Source: Ruminococcus flavefaciens (GTDB lineage: Bacteria > Bacillota > Clostridia > Oscillospirales > Ruminococcaceae). Taken from it: a stretch of 16,714 nucleotides of DNA. The position numbers and the translations under genes are program-made. The DNA is taken from positions 1-16,714 of the forward strand of contig DEBW01000146.1 of the NCBI GenBank assembly GCA_002348905.1, written 5' to 3'. The notes beneath the pieces are model-generated. The model made no database searches. It was given only the letters and a program-made list of their open reading frames with translations, and had not been told where the DNA came from. Shown here one piece after another: positions 1-6,062 of this stretch; the first letter of the stretch is position 1; each line of letters opens with the position of its first letter.

Positions 1-255
1 AAGAAGATCTTCGAGAACGATCCATTCGCTAAGCTCGACAGAGACGGCGTTGGTAAGCTCATGAAGATGGCTCTCGAACTCGGTAGACCTGTTAACGCTA
101 AGCTCCACTGCGGTATCTGCGGCGAGCACGGCGGCGATCCTTCTTCTGTTGAGTTCTGCCACCAGATCGGTCTTGACTACGTTTCTTGCTCACCTTTCCG
201 TGTTCCGATTGCTCGTCTCGCTGCTGCTCAGGCTGCTATCGCTGAGAACAAGTAA
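1..255 (+). CDS. ppdK: Pyruvate phosphate dikinase, C-terminal end (5' truncated by window)
   Basis: The reading frame is open from base 1 and gives the last 84 residues of pyruvate phosphate dikinase, which interconverts pyruvate, ATP and Pi with PEP, AMP and PPi in the cytosol. The segment is part of the C-terminal PEP/pyruvate-binding TIM barrel. It contains the signature HCGICGEHGGDP with the catalytic cysteine that donates a proton to the enolate, then SVEFCHQIGLDYVSCSPFRVP and the terminal helix LAAAQAAIAENK, all family hallmarks. Codons are strongly biased (CTC, AAG, GCT, TCT, GAC), as in the nifJ and htpG genes here, suggesting high expression. In anaerobes the enzyme often works glycolytically with PPi. 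The gene stops just before a strong terminator at 302-330. The identification is secure; the upstream domains lie outside the window. Confidence 0.97.
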   Translation, partial: KKIFENDPFAKLDRDGVGKLMKMALELGRPVNAKLHCGICGEHGGDPSSVEFCHQIGLDYVSCSPFRVPIARLAAAQAAIAENK

Positions 256-301
256 TCACCGGTTACGTGAGTACACGATATAAAGCTTAAATAATTATTC
301 G

Positions 302-330
302 ACCGCCCTGTTTTGCAGGGCGGTTGTTTT
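302..330 (+). terminator. Rho-independent terminator of ppdK
   Basis: A GC-rich hairpin ACCGCCCTG / CAGGGCGGT (302-310 with 316-324, loop TTTTG) is followed by a T-rich tract. It lies 46 bases after the ppdK stop. From here to about 434 the sequence is AT-rich with no gene that I can support. Confidence 0.9.
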
Positions 331-434
331 TATACTCACATAAATTTTTAAGTGGCTTAGCATTTTTTTATTTTTCATCATAGTTTTGAATATAAGTTTT
401 TTGATTTTATTACGTATTTTACACTTGATATAAC

Positions 435-463
435 TTGATTTTTCAACAAAACACACTTATAAT
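435..463 (+). promoter_or_regulatory. Sigma-A promoter of the AbiTii gene
   Basis: The -35 is TTGATT (435-440) and the -10 is a perfect TATAAT (458-463) with a 17-base spacer. Transcription would start near 470, giving a short leader before GGAGG at 484-488 and the ATG at 496. The AT-rich context raises the chance of a coincidental match. Confidence 0.6.
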
Positions 464-495
464 AATAAAGTAGAAAAATTTATGGAGGTATCTGA

Positions 496-1167
496 ATGGC
501 AAAAAGTAATATAATCAAACAACTTGCAAATGATGAGATAAGTATTGCAGTAGCATTCAATCGCTTGCTTATAATAGCTTCTGATATAGGAAATGAAGAA
601 CTTGTAAAATGGGTTAAATACGAATTGAATGGATATCCTGACGACGTAAATATTCCTGAATATCGAGAATGCAAATGTGATTGCTTTACATATACGGGGA
701 TAATTGGCAATTTGAAAATTGAAAATGCTCCTATAATATTACAAGATATTTTTGCCGAAAATGATTATGCAACGCTTATTAAAATTAAAGTAAAAAATGG
801 GATAAGTTCAATGCCTCAAGAAGATATGTATAAGGATTGTACTCATTTAGCACGTCTTGTATATGATAAAAGAAAAATACAATGTTTTAGTATTCGTCAA
901 CCAATTCCTCATCATTTATATAAAAATATCTGTGGTCAAATAAAAACAATTTTGATTGAAATCATGCTAAAACTTGAAAAAGAATATGGCAACTTAGATT
1001 CACTTGATATTGATACTTCAAGTAAATCAAAAGAGGAAAAAGAAAGCATAAATAATACTATTATAAATTATATTTATAACGATAATAGCGTAACAATTGG
1101 AAATGAAAATAAATTTAAAGATGTTGATGTATCAACTGGGAGCAATAACGATGAGCAAGAAGACTGA
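496..1167 (+). CDS. AbiTii-domain protein (predicted abortive-infection/defence), with RHIM-like C-terminal motif
   Basis: A 223-residue protein. Residues about 1-70 fit the AbiTii domain pattern: a basic start with an S-x-I-I-x-Q-L-A helix, ISIAVAFNRLLIIASDIGNEELVKWVKYELNGYPDD, then IPEYRE. This domain is found in abortive-infection-type proteins; the molecular activity is not established to my knowledge. The middle (about 75-165) is mixed alpha/beta. The last 30 residues are low-complexity and Asn-rich and hold V-T-I-G-N-E-N-K-F (199-207), which fits the spacing of a RHIM-like amyloid core. GGAGG at 484-488, 7 bases before ATG, fixes the start. The end overlaps the next gene by 17 bases, implying co-translation. 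The base composition is markedly more AT-rich than the flanking genes, suggesting acquisition by transfer. The domain call comes from pattern memory, not a search. Confidence 0.72.
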   Translation: MAKSNIIKQLANDEISIAVAFNRLLIIASDIGNEELVKWVKYELNGYPDDVNIPEYRECKCDCFTYTGIIGNLKIENAPIILQDIFAENDYATLIKIKVKNGISSMPQEDMYKDCTHLARLVYDKRKIQCFSIRQPIPHHLYKNICGQIKTILIEIMLKLEKEYGNLDSLDIDTSSKSKEEKESINNTIINYIYNDNSVTIGNENKFKDVDVSTGSNNDEQED

Positions 1168-1351
1168 TAATAGCATTCATATAGGTAATGACAATACAAT
1201 AAAAAACAGTACTATTGGAAACAACTCAAACAATAGAAACAACGATGATAATACTGAAAAATTTCACTCAAAACTCATATGGCAAATAATAATTCCAATT
1301 ATTGTAACTGTAATTGGTGGCGCAATTATCTTTTTCTTACATATGAATTGA
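1151..1351 (+). CDS. Small single-pass membrane protein with N-terminal RHIM-like repeat, partner of AbiTii protein
   Basis: A 66-residue protein starting at ATG 1151, inside the last codons of the AbiTii gene. A GGGAG site at 1138-1142, 8 bases upstream, supports this start over the in-frame ATG at 1097. Residues 6-17 read DNSIHIGNDNTI, nearly the same as DNSVTIGNENKF in the partner's tail, followed by a degenerate second unit (NSTIGNNSN). Residues about 24-35 are Asn-rich and polar. Residues about 42-63 form one transmembrane helix (LIWQIIIPIIVTVIGGAII...), leaving only a few residues beyond it. With no N-terminal signal, the motif-bearing part is probably cytoplasmic. By analogy with amyloid-signalling pairs it could be a membrane effector seeded by the AbiTii protein, or simply a membrane anchor. 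Function is inference; the gene itself is well supported by overlap, SD and composition. Confidence 0.7.
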   Translation: MSKKTDNSIHIGNDNTIKNSTIGNNSNNRNNDDNTEKFHSKLIWQIIIPIIVTVIGGAIIFFLHMN

Positions 1352-1445
1352 AGAAATTACGTTTTTATGGCTTAAGTATTTATAAAATGCATTGACCGTG
1401 CAATCAAATGACAGAATATTCTTAGATTTACGTCAATAATGTGAG

Positions 1446-1832
1446 ATGCATATGAAAGTATTATTATTTCTCGCAAAAGGCTTTGAAACAATGGAAGCAA
1501 GTGTTTTTACTGATATTTTCGGATGGGCTTCAACGTCCTATGGTCACGACGTTGAAGTGGTCACCGGCGGAGTAAAAGAAACAGTTGTAAGTGAGTTTGG
1601 AGTGCCTGTAAAAGTTGATGTACTGCTGAAAGATGTAAATACAGATAAGTATGATGCACTTGCAGTACCGGGCTGTTTTGAAGAATTCGGATTTTATTCT
1701 GTAAAAAGACCGCAGTTGATCCTGCGGTCTTTCCTTTATCTTAAATCAAAAGCACATTCATCATCTGTTCCGGTAAGCTCAGCCCAGCGAGCGGATAACA
1801 GCTTGGCATACAGCAACGGATCAAGTCCATAA
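1446..1832 (+). pseudogene. 3'-truncated DJ-1/PfpI family gene
   Basis: The first about 85 residues are a typical DJ-1/PfpI start: MKVLLFLAKGFETMEASVFTD, WASTSYGHDVEVVTGG, then DKYDALAVPGCFEEFGFYS. Family members run to about 180-190 residues, with the nucleophile cysteine near residue 100-106. Here homology stops near base 1700, where the sequence enters the terminator hairpin of the opposing ATP-grasp operon. The frame then runs by chance through antisense of that gene to 1832 with non-family residues (KRPQLILRSFLYL...). The nucleophile elbow, the catalytic Cys and the C-terminal half are missing, so activity is not expected. The start is probably the second ATG (1452); no good SD is visible. 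The truncation point marks a rearrangement that brought in the ATP-grasp cassette. Confidence 0.75.
1702..1732 (-). terminator. Terminator of the ATP-grasp operon
   Basis: An 11-bp perfect stem (AAAGACCGCAG / CTGCGGTCTTT, 1705-1715 with 1722-1732, 6-base loop) is followed on the minus strand by a short T-run. It lies 3 bases beyond the stop of the distal ATP-grasp gene. Confidence 0.85.
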
Positions 1833-2473
1833 CTGCCGAGTGAGTATCCATCGTTCACTTCAACGATTAGAGTATCTCCTTCTGATGTAAGTCCCAGATC
1901 GAGTGAATACGCTGTCGGTGCATCAGAGTACGATGAAATCATTTCCTTGACTTTTTGAAACGAATAAATCCTGCCAAGTTCGCCTTTGTAACGCCGGATA
2001 TCCAATATTTCACCATATCTTACAAAACAGCGCCACTCAGTAATGATATTCCTGACCTCACTGCAATAAACAGGAATGCTTTCTTCAGGCGAAAAGCGTC
2101 CTGCAATATCGGTTTCACTATTGCAGATAAAACCTGTAAACAGTTTCCCTTGTTTTGGCTTTACAAATAACGGAAAGTTATTATTCTCGGCAAGGAATTT
2201 ATCGGATGTACTTTTCCATATCTTTCGACCGTAAAATTCAGAAAGGCTTTCCGGATAATCAATATCATTCACTATTATCCCTCTATCTTCAAGGAACTGT
2301 TTTATTCTGCCTACTCCGCCGACTACAATATCAGTGATTTCTGCATTTATTAATTCTTCTTTATCAGTGAAAAGAGTAGTTTCAATTCCCATTTGCTGAA
2401 AGCCGAGCATTGCTGAAAAAGTGTTCATATTATATGGCAGCCCGTTATTTCCGCATTGAATATATACTTTCAC
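1736..2473 (-). CDS. ATP-grasp protein, R2K clade (DUF4343-like), distal tandem copy
   Basis: A 245-residue protein of the R2K ATP-grasp clade, relatives of the translation factor CDC123 that are predicted to form peptide or protein amide bonds; the substrate is unknown. Visible motifs, counted from the GTG start: YGRKIWKS (81-88), FPLFVKPKQGKLFTGF with the nucleotide-binding Lys (about 105), ITEWRCFVRYGEILDIRRYKGE with the two diagnostic Arg positions (148 and 160/161), and TLIVEVNDGYSLGSYGL with metal-ligating Glu/Asn (205-207). I place the start at GTG 2473 because GGAAGTG lies just upstream and family members begin MKVYIQ; ATG starts at 2491 or 2500 are alternatives without a good SD. It is the last gene of a three-gene minus-strand operon and a tandem paralogue of the gene at 2540-3277, with nearly identical ends but a diverged middle. 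Confidence 0.82.
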   Translation of the reverse strand: MKVYIQCGNNGLPYNMNTFSAMLGFQQMGIETTLFTDKEELINAEITDIVVGGVGRIKQFLEDRGIIVNDIDYPESLSEFYGRKIWKSTSDKFLAENNNFPLFVKPKQGKLFTGFICNSETDIAGRFSPEESIPVYCSEVRNIITEWRCFVRYGEILDIRRYKGELGRIYSFQKVKEMISSYSDAPTAYSLDLGLTSEGDTLIVEVNDGYSLGSYGLDPLLYAKLLSARWAELTGTDDECAFDLR

Positions 2474-2539
2474 ATTATCACTTCCGTTCATTTTTCTCAT
2501 TATAAAAAATTGATTCCCGTAATGTGTATGGTCTTTCCT

Positions 2540-3277
2540 TTATCTTAAATCAAAAGCACATTCATCATCTGTTTCGGTAAGTTCAGCCCAGCGAGCGGAT
2601 AAAAGCTTGGCATAGTCGATATATAACAATCCGTAACATCCGAGTGAGTAACCGTCATTGACTTCGATAAGCAATGTTCTTCCGTCATTGGTCAGTCCAA
2701 AATCAATAGCATATCCTGCCGGAGCTGATGTAAATTCCTTTACAGCATTTTCGATCACTCTGTAATCATAGTGCCTGCGCCAGTCACCTTTATATGGTCT
2801 TACACCGAGGATATGCCCATATCTCACAAAGCATCGCCATTCAGCTTCAAACTTTACGACCTCGGAGCAGTAAACATCTTGATTAACGCCTTGTATCCCA
2901 CAGCCGATAAGGTCTTTCGGCGAGCGGACAACAACACCCGTGAACTGTTTATCTTCAAGAGGTTTAACAAATACAGGCCAGCGATCAGGATCATTGTTTA
3001 CTTCGTTCATTTTTGTTTGCCATATTTTACGCCCAAGATATTTTTGCAGTTCGTCAGGATAGTCCATTTCAGGAGTGATAATTCCGAAATCTGCAAGCCG
3101 TGCCCTTACTGTTCCAACATATCCGACCACGACATCTTCCTTGCTGCTTTCCTGAAATCGTTCATTATCATGAAATGGCACGACCTCAAATCCCATTTCA
3201 TAGAATCCCTGATAGGCGTTCATAAAATTATAATTATGCGGAATACCGTTTTTATCAGACTGTATATATACTTTCAC
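2540..3277 (-). CDS. ATP-grasp protein, R2K clade (DUF4343-like), proximal tandem copy
   Basis: Same family and length as the distal copy. It begins MKVYIQSDKNGIPHNYNFMNAYQGFYEMGFEVVPF. Key motifs are present: YLGRKIWQTK, WPVFVKPLEDKQFTGVVV with the conserved Lys, AEWRCFVRYGHILGVRPYKGDWRRHYD with conserved Arg residues, and LLIEVNDGYSLGCYGL for metal binding. The GTG at 3277 is chosen because GGAAGTG precedes it and the protein then starts as relatives do; an in-frame ATG at 3295 would add MNGSDN. It follows the 159-residue gene by a few tens of bases and precedes its paralogue, so all three are probably one transcript ending at the 1702-1732 terminator. Keeping two full-length, motif-complete, diverged copies suggests two substrates or a two-step ligation. 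The reaction and target cannot be told from sequence. Confidence 0.82.
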   Translation of the reverse strand: MKVYIQSDKNGIPHNYNFMNAYQGFYEMGFEVVPFHDNERFQESSKEDVVVGYVGTVRARLADFGIITPEMDYPDELQKYLGRKIWQTKMNEVNNDPDRWPVFVKPLEDKQFTGVVVRSPKDLIGCGIQGVNQDVYCSEVVKFEAEWRCFVRYGHILGVRPYKGDWRRHYDYRVIENAVKEFTSAPAGYAIDFGLTNDGRTLLIEVNDGYSLGCYGLLYIDYAKLLSARWAELTETDDECAFDLR

Positions 3278-3320
3278 ATTATCACTTCCGTTCATTTTTA
3301 TATCACACGAAACATCTTTT

Positions 3321-3800
3321 TCAGCGTATCTCTTTCATTGTAAAACAGCCTGCATCAATATAGTCCTGATGTCCGGTATCAAGCTTCTGACAAATCCAGA
3401 AAAATCGTTCATCATCAAAACTGAAATCGCCGTTATCCATAAAGCTCTCATCGAATACAATGCGATGAGGAACATATTTCTGAAGGATTTTTTCATCACA
3501 ACTCAGCGGTTCGTCAAGCTCTGCAAAAACTATGCCGGAATTATAAAGTTCACACTTTAAGCTCTCCGGACAAACATCTGTAAGCAAAGCTACCGGATAT
3601 TCAGCGCATAAATAACCATAGCATTCAAACTTCCGCCCTTCCGTCCATTCAGGAGTTAGCATATGCCAGTTATCATCAGACCATTCATCCCAGTCACCGC
3701 AATGAAAAACGCCGGAAGAATCTATCCGCTTTTTTATTTCTTTAAAGCAATACTCGTTCTTCAATTCAACAGCCTTTGAAAATATTTCTGTGCAATCCAT
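3321..3800 (-). CDS. Hypothetical protein, first gene of the ATP-grasp operon
   Basis: A 159-residue soluble acidic protein that I do not recognise. It starts MDCTEIFSKAVELKNEYCFKEIKKRID, is rich in aromatic and acidic residues (CGDWDEWSDDNWHML, FSFDDERFFWICQK), and has no signal peptide or membrane segment. CCTCC at 3807-3811 (GGAGG on the minus strand), 6 bases before the ATG, fixes the start. A promoter at 3850-3878 lies upstream. It is followed closely by two R2K ATP-grasp genes, so it may be their peptide or protein substrate, an adaptor, or an immunity-type protein. Operon position is the only functional clue. Confidence 0.75.
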   Translation of the reverse strand: MDCTEIFSKAVELKNEYCFKEIKKRIDSSGVFHCGDWDEWSDDNWHMLTPEWTEGRKFECYGYLCAEYPVALLTDVCPESLKCELYNSGIVFAELDEPLSCDEKILQKYVPHRIVFDESFMDNGDFSFDDERFFWICQKLDTGHQDYIDAGCFTMKEIR

Positions 3801-3849
3801 GATATTCCTCCATATCTAAAAGCGGTCGGGATACTTCACTGTTGAAAGT

Positions 3850-3878
3850 ATTATAACACAGATTATCGCCATTTGCAA
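3850..3878 (-). promoter_or_regulatory. Promoter of the hypothetical/ATP-grasp operon
   Basis: On the minus strand the -35 is TTGCAA (3873-3878) and the -10 is a perfect TATAAT (3850-3855), with a 17-base spacer. It is divergent from the T-box promoter at 3968-3996. Confidence 0.65.
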
Positions 3879-3967
3879 GCAATACTAACACACTATGACA
3901 TATTCGATAGATCCCCATTAGTATCTCTAATCAACAAATTAAATTCCATGAAAATTTCTGAAACCTC

Positions 3968-3996
3968 TTGACAAATGCATTTCAGTATGATATAAT
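3968..3996 (+). promoter_or_regulatory. Consensus sigma-A promoter of the T-box/acyl-CoA ligase unit
   Basis: A perfect TTGACA (3968-3973), 17-base spacer and perfect extended -10 TGATATAAT (3988-3996). Such strength suits a unit controlled mainly downstream, by T-box attenuation. Start expected near 4002. Confidence 0.9.
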
Positions 3997-4002
3997 TCAA
4001 GT

Positions 4003-4270
4003 ATAAGCTATGAGGAAGACAAGCAGAGGATTGCCAATGTCTACAGAGAGCCGGCGGAAGGTGTGAGCCGGTGATAAGCAATACTGTGTATCCCTTCTGA
4101 GCTGGAATGCTGAAATTTTTCAGTAAGCGTTCTCGTGATTCTGCGTGAATGAATAGGACTTGCTGGAGTCTGAAGTGGTGTTACGCAATAGCGGCACAAT
4201 TTGAGTGGTACCGCGGGTATTCAGTTTATGATGCTCGTCTCAAAGTTTTTTCTTTGAGACGGGCTTTTTT
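4003..4270 (+). ncRNA. T-box leader (tRNA-sensing riboswitch)
   Basis: Stem I features: ATGAGGAAG with CTTCTGA forms the basal K-turn helix; ATTGC / GCAAT (within 4030-4082) is the mid helix; AGAGAGCCGGCGG...GGTGTGAGCCGG is the distal loop region. A stem III hairpin TGCGT...ACGCA (about 4142-4186) follows, then the T-box AATTTGAGTGGTACCGCGGGT (4199-4219), close to AANNNAGGGTGGTACCGCGG. The TGGT bulge suits a tRNA with discriminator A. A terminator ends the leader. By register against characterised stem I structures, the best specifier is AUC (4090-4092, isoleucine), although the next base is C where a purine is usual; GUA and UAU are overlapping alternatives. Uncharged cognate tRNA would stabilise the antiterminator and switch on the downstream ligase gene. 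The T-box itself is firm; the specifier is tentative. Confidence 0.93.
4233..4270 (+). terminator. T-box-controlled terminator
   Basis: A 13-bp stem (4233-4245 with 4252-4264, one G-U pair, T6 loop) is followed by T6. Its 5' side follows the T-box sequence, as expected for the alternative structure to the antiterminator. Confidence 0.92.
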
Positions 4271-4349
4271 ATTTTTCAGATCAAATAAAGCGTCAGTATT
4301 TCTCAGCCACGTTTCATTTTCCAGTATTAATTTAAAAGGAGAGATCATT

Positions 4350-6062
4350 ATGAACGAAATGACGAAATTACAAAATGCAGAAGTAAGGATCAAAGAGGTC
4401 GCTGAGAGAATTTCTCACCTGCGTGAAGACCTCGGCATTTCTGTTGAGGAAATGGCTGAAATAACTGACTACTCTGTTGAAGACTACAAGAAGTTTGAAT
4501 CCGGCGAACAGGATTTCAGCTTCACATTCATATATAAATGTGCAAATAAATTCAATGTTGATATCACTGAGCTTATGGAAGGAAGCAGTCCTGAGCTGAG
4601 AGGCTACACCGTTACCCGTAAGGGCGAGGGTGTTCCTATCGTCCGCAGAAAGGGCTTTGCTTACAACCGTCTTGCTCCGAGATTCAAGAACAAGACCGTT
4701 GAGCCTTTCCACGTAGTTATCCCGTTTTCTGAGGAAGCTCTTTCCGAGCCTCTCCATATGGCAAGCCATGCAGGTCAGGAAATGGACATCGTTCTCAAAG
4801 GCACAATGCGTATCACAGTTGGTTCTCATACTGAGATACTCCACGAGGGAGACAGCATCTACTACGACAGCTCACTTCCTCATGACGAAGTTGCTCTCGG
4901 CGGCGAAGACTGCGAAATATATGCTTTCGTAACTGCTCCAAAGGGAACAACAGGCATGGCTGAGTATAAGGAGCATATCGCTGAGCATCACCTCACAAAT
5001 GTTGACAAAGCAGGTCTGCTCCACCCTGTTTCAGAAAAATTCGTAAGCTGCGAGACCAACGAGGAAGGCATCCTCAGCGGAGTTAATTTCGTAAATCAGG
5101 ACAAGTTCAACTTTGCATATGATATCGTTGATGCAATGGCTGAAAAGTGCCCTGACAAGACAGCTATGATATATGTTGATGTAAACAAGAACGAGCGCCG
5201 TTTCACATTCAAGGACATCAAGAAATACTCCTGTCAGACTGCTAACTATTTCAAGTCTCTCGGCATCAAGAAGGGCGACCGTGTAATGCTCATACTCAAG
5301 CGTCATTACCAGTTCTGGTTCTCTATCATCGCTCTCCACCGCATCGGAGCTCTTGTTATACCTGCTTCAAATATGCTTAAAGAGCACGACCTTGAGTATC
5401 GTTTCAACTCCGCAAACGTATCTGCTGTTGTATGTACTGCTGACGGCGAATCAGCTGATGAAGTAGATAAGGCTTGTGCAGTAACAAATACAGTCAAAAC
5501 GAAGATCGTGGTAAACGGTCAGCGTGAAGGCTGGCACGATTTCAACGCTGAGCTTTCTGTATACAGCACTCATTTCGAGCGTACTGCTGAAACTCCATGC
5601 GGCACTGATCCTATGCTCATATTCTTCAGCTCAGGTACATCAGGCAATCCAAAGCTCGTTCTCCACAGCTACCAGTACCCTCTCGGACACTATGTTACAG
5701 CACGTTACTGGCAGAATGCTGATCCTAACGGTCTGCACTTCACTATCTCCGATACAGGCTGGGGAAAAGCTCTCTGGGGCAAACTCTACGGACAGTGGAT
5801 GTCTGAAGCCGCTGTATTCGTATACGACTTCGACCGCTTCCATGCAGATGACATCCTCCCGATGTTCAAGAAGTACAATATCACTTCATTCTGCGCTCCT
5901 CCGACAATGTATCGTTTCTTCATCAAGGAAGACCTTTCAAAATATGACCTCTCCTCACTGAAATACGCCTGCATCGCCGGTGAAGCTCTGAATCCTGAGG
6001 TATTCCACCAGTTCTACCAGTGCAACAGGCATCAAGCTCATGGAAGGCTTCGGTCAGACTGA
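4350..6062 (+). CDS. XRE-HTH/cupin/acyl-CoA ligase fusion, 5' part of a frameshifted gene (whole gene 4350-6702)
   Basis: ATG 4350 has AAGGAG at 4336-4341; an upstream in-frame extension lies inside the T-box and is not coding. Residues about 14-77 are an XRE helix-turn-helix (LREDLGISVEEMAEITDYSVEDYKKFESGEQ...). Residues about 108-197 are a cupin (SHAGQEMDIVLKG, LHEGDSIYYDSSLPHD). From about 250 an AMP-forming acid:CoA ligase begins, with phosphate loop IFFSSGTSGNPKLVLHS (about 425-440) and later TISDTGWGKALWGKLYGQW and CIAGEALNPEVF, most like acetyl-/medium-chain acyl-CoA synthetases. An extra base near 6021 shifts the frame, which ends at 6062. Removing it gives a continuous protein of about 783 residues. 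XRE-cupin regulators are often encoded beside such ligases; here they are fused with no stop between. T-box control suggests an acid linked to an amino acid, perhaps branched-chain. The substrate is inferred. Confidence 0.85.
   Translation: MNEMTKLQNAEVRIKEVAERISHLREDLGISVEEMAEITDYSVEDYKKFESGEQDFSFTFIYKCANKFNVDITELMEGSSPELRGYTVTRKGEGVPIVRRKGFAYNRLAPRFKNKTVEPFHVVIPFSEEALSEPLHMASHAGQEMDIVLKGTMRITVGSHTEILHEGDSIYYDSSLPHDEVALGGEDCEIYAFVTAPKGTTGMAEYKEHIAEHHLTNVDKAGLLHPVSEKFVSCETNEEGILSGVNFVNQDKFNFAYDIVDAMAEKCPDKTAMIYVDVNKNERRFTFKDIKKYSCQTANYFKSLGIKKGDRVMLILKRHYQFWFSIIALHRIGALVIPASNMLKEHDLEYRFNSANVSAVVCTADGESADEVDKACAVTNTVKTKIVVNGQREGWHDFNAELSVYSTHFERTAETPCGTDPMLIFFSSGTSGNPKLVLHSYQYPLGHYVTARYWQNADPNGLHFTISDTGWGKALWGKLYGQWMSEAAVFVYDFDRFHADDILPMFKKYNITSFCAPPTMYRFFIKEDLSKYDLSSLKYACIAGEALNPEVFHQFYQCNRHQAHGRLRSD

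Larger units (their letters stand above)
1726..3299. repeat. 804-bp tandem duplication (two ATP-grasp copies) with near-identical ends
   Basis: Bases 1726-1810 match 2530-2614 over 85 bases with three differences (first 44 identical), and 2460-2495 match 3264-3299 over 36 bases with none. Both pairs are offset by exactly 804, so the copies are colinear. The interior is clearly diverged at protein level. The pattern suggests either ends homogenised by gene conversion or selection confined to the middle. Confidence 0.85.

Noticed and set aside
2771..3343. 190-codon plus-strand frame opposite the proximal ATP-grasp gene
   Set aside because: The opposite strand encodes a motif-complete ATP-grasp enzyme; no start signal or family is seen for this frame.
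4149..4349. N-terminal extension of the HTH-cupin gene from ATG 4149
   Set aside because: It lies inside stem III, the T-box and the terminator; the good SD precedes ATG 4350.
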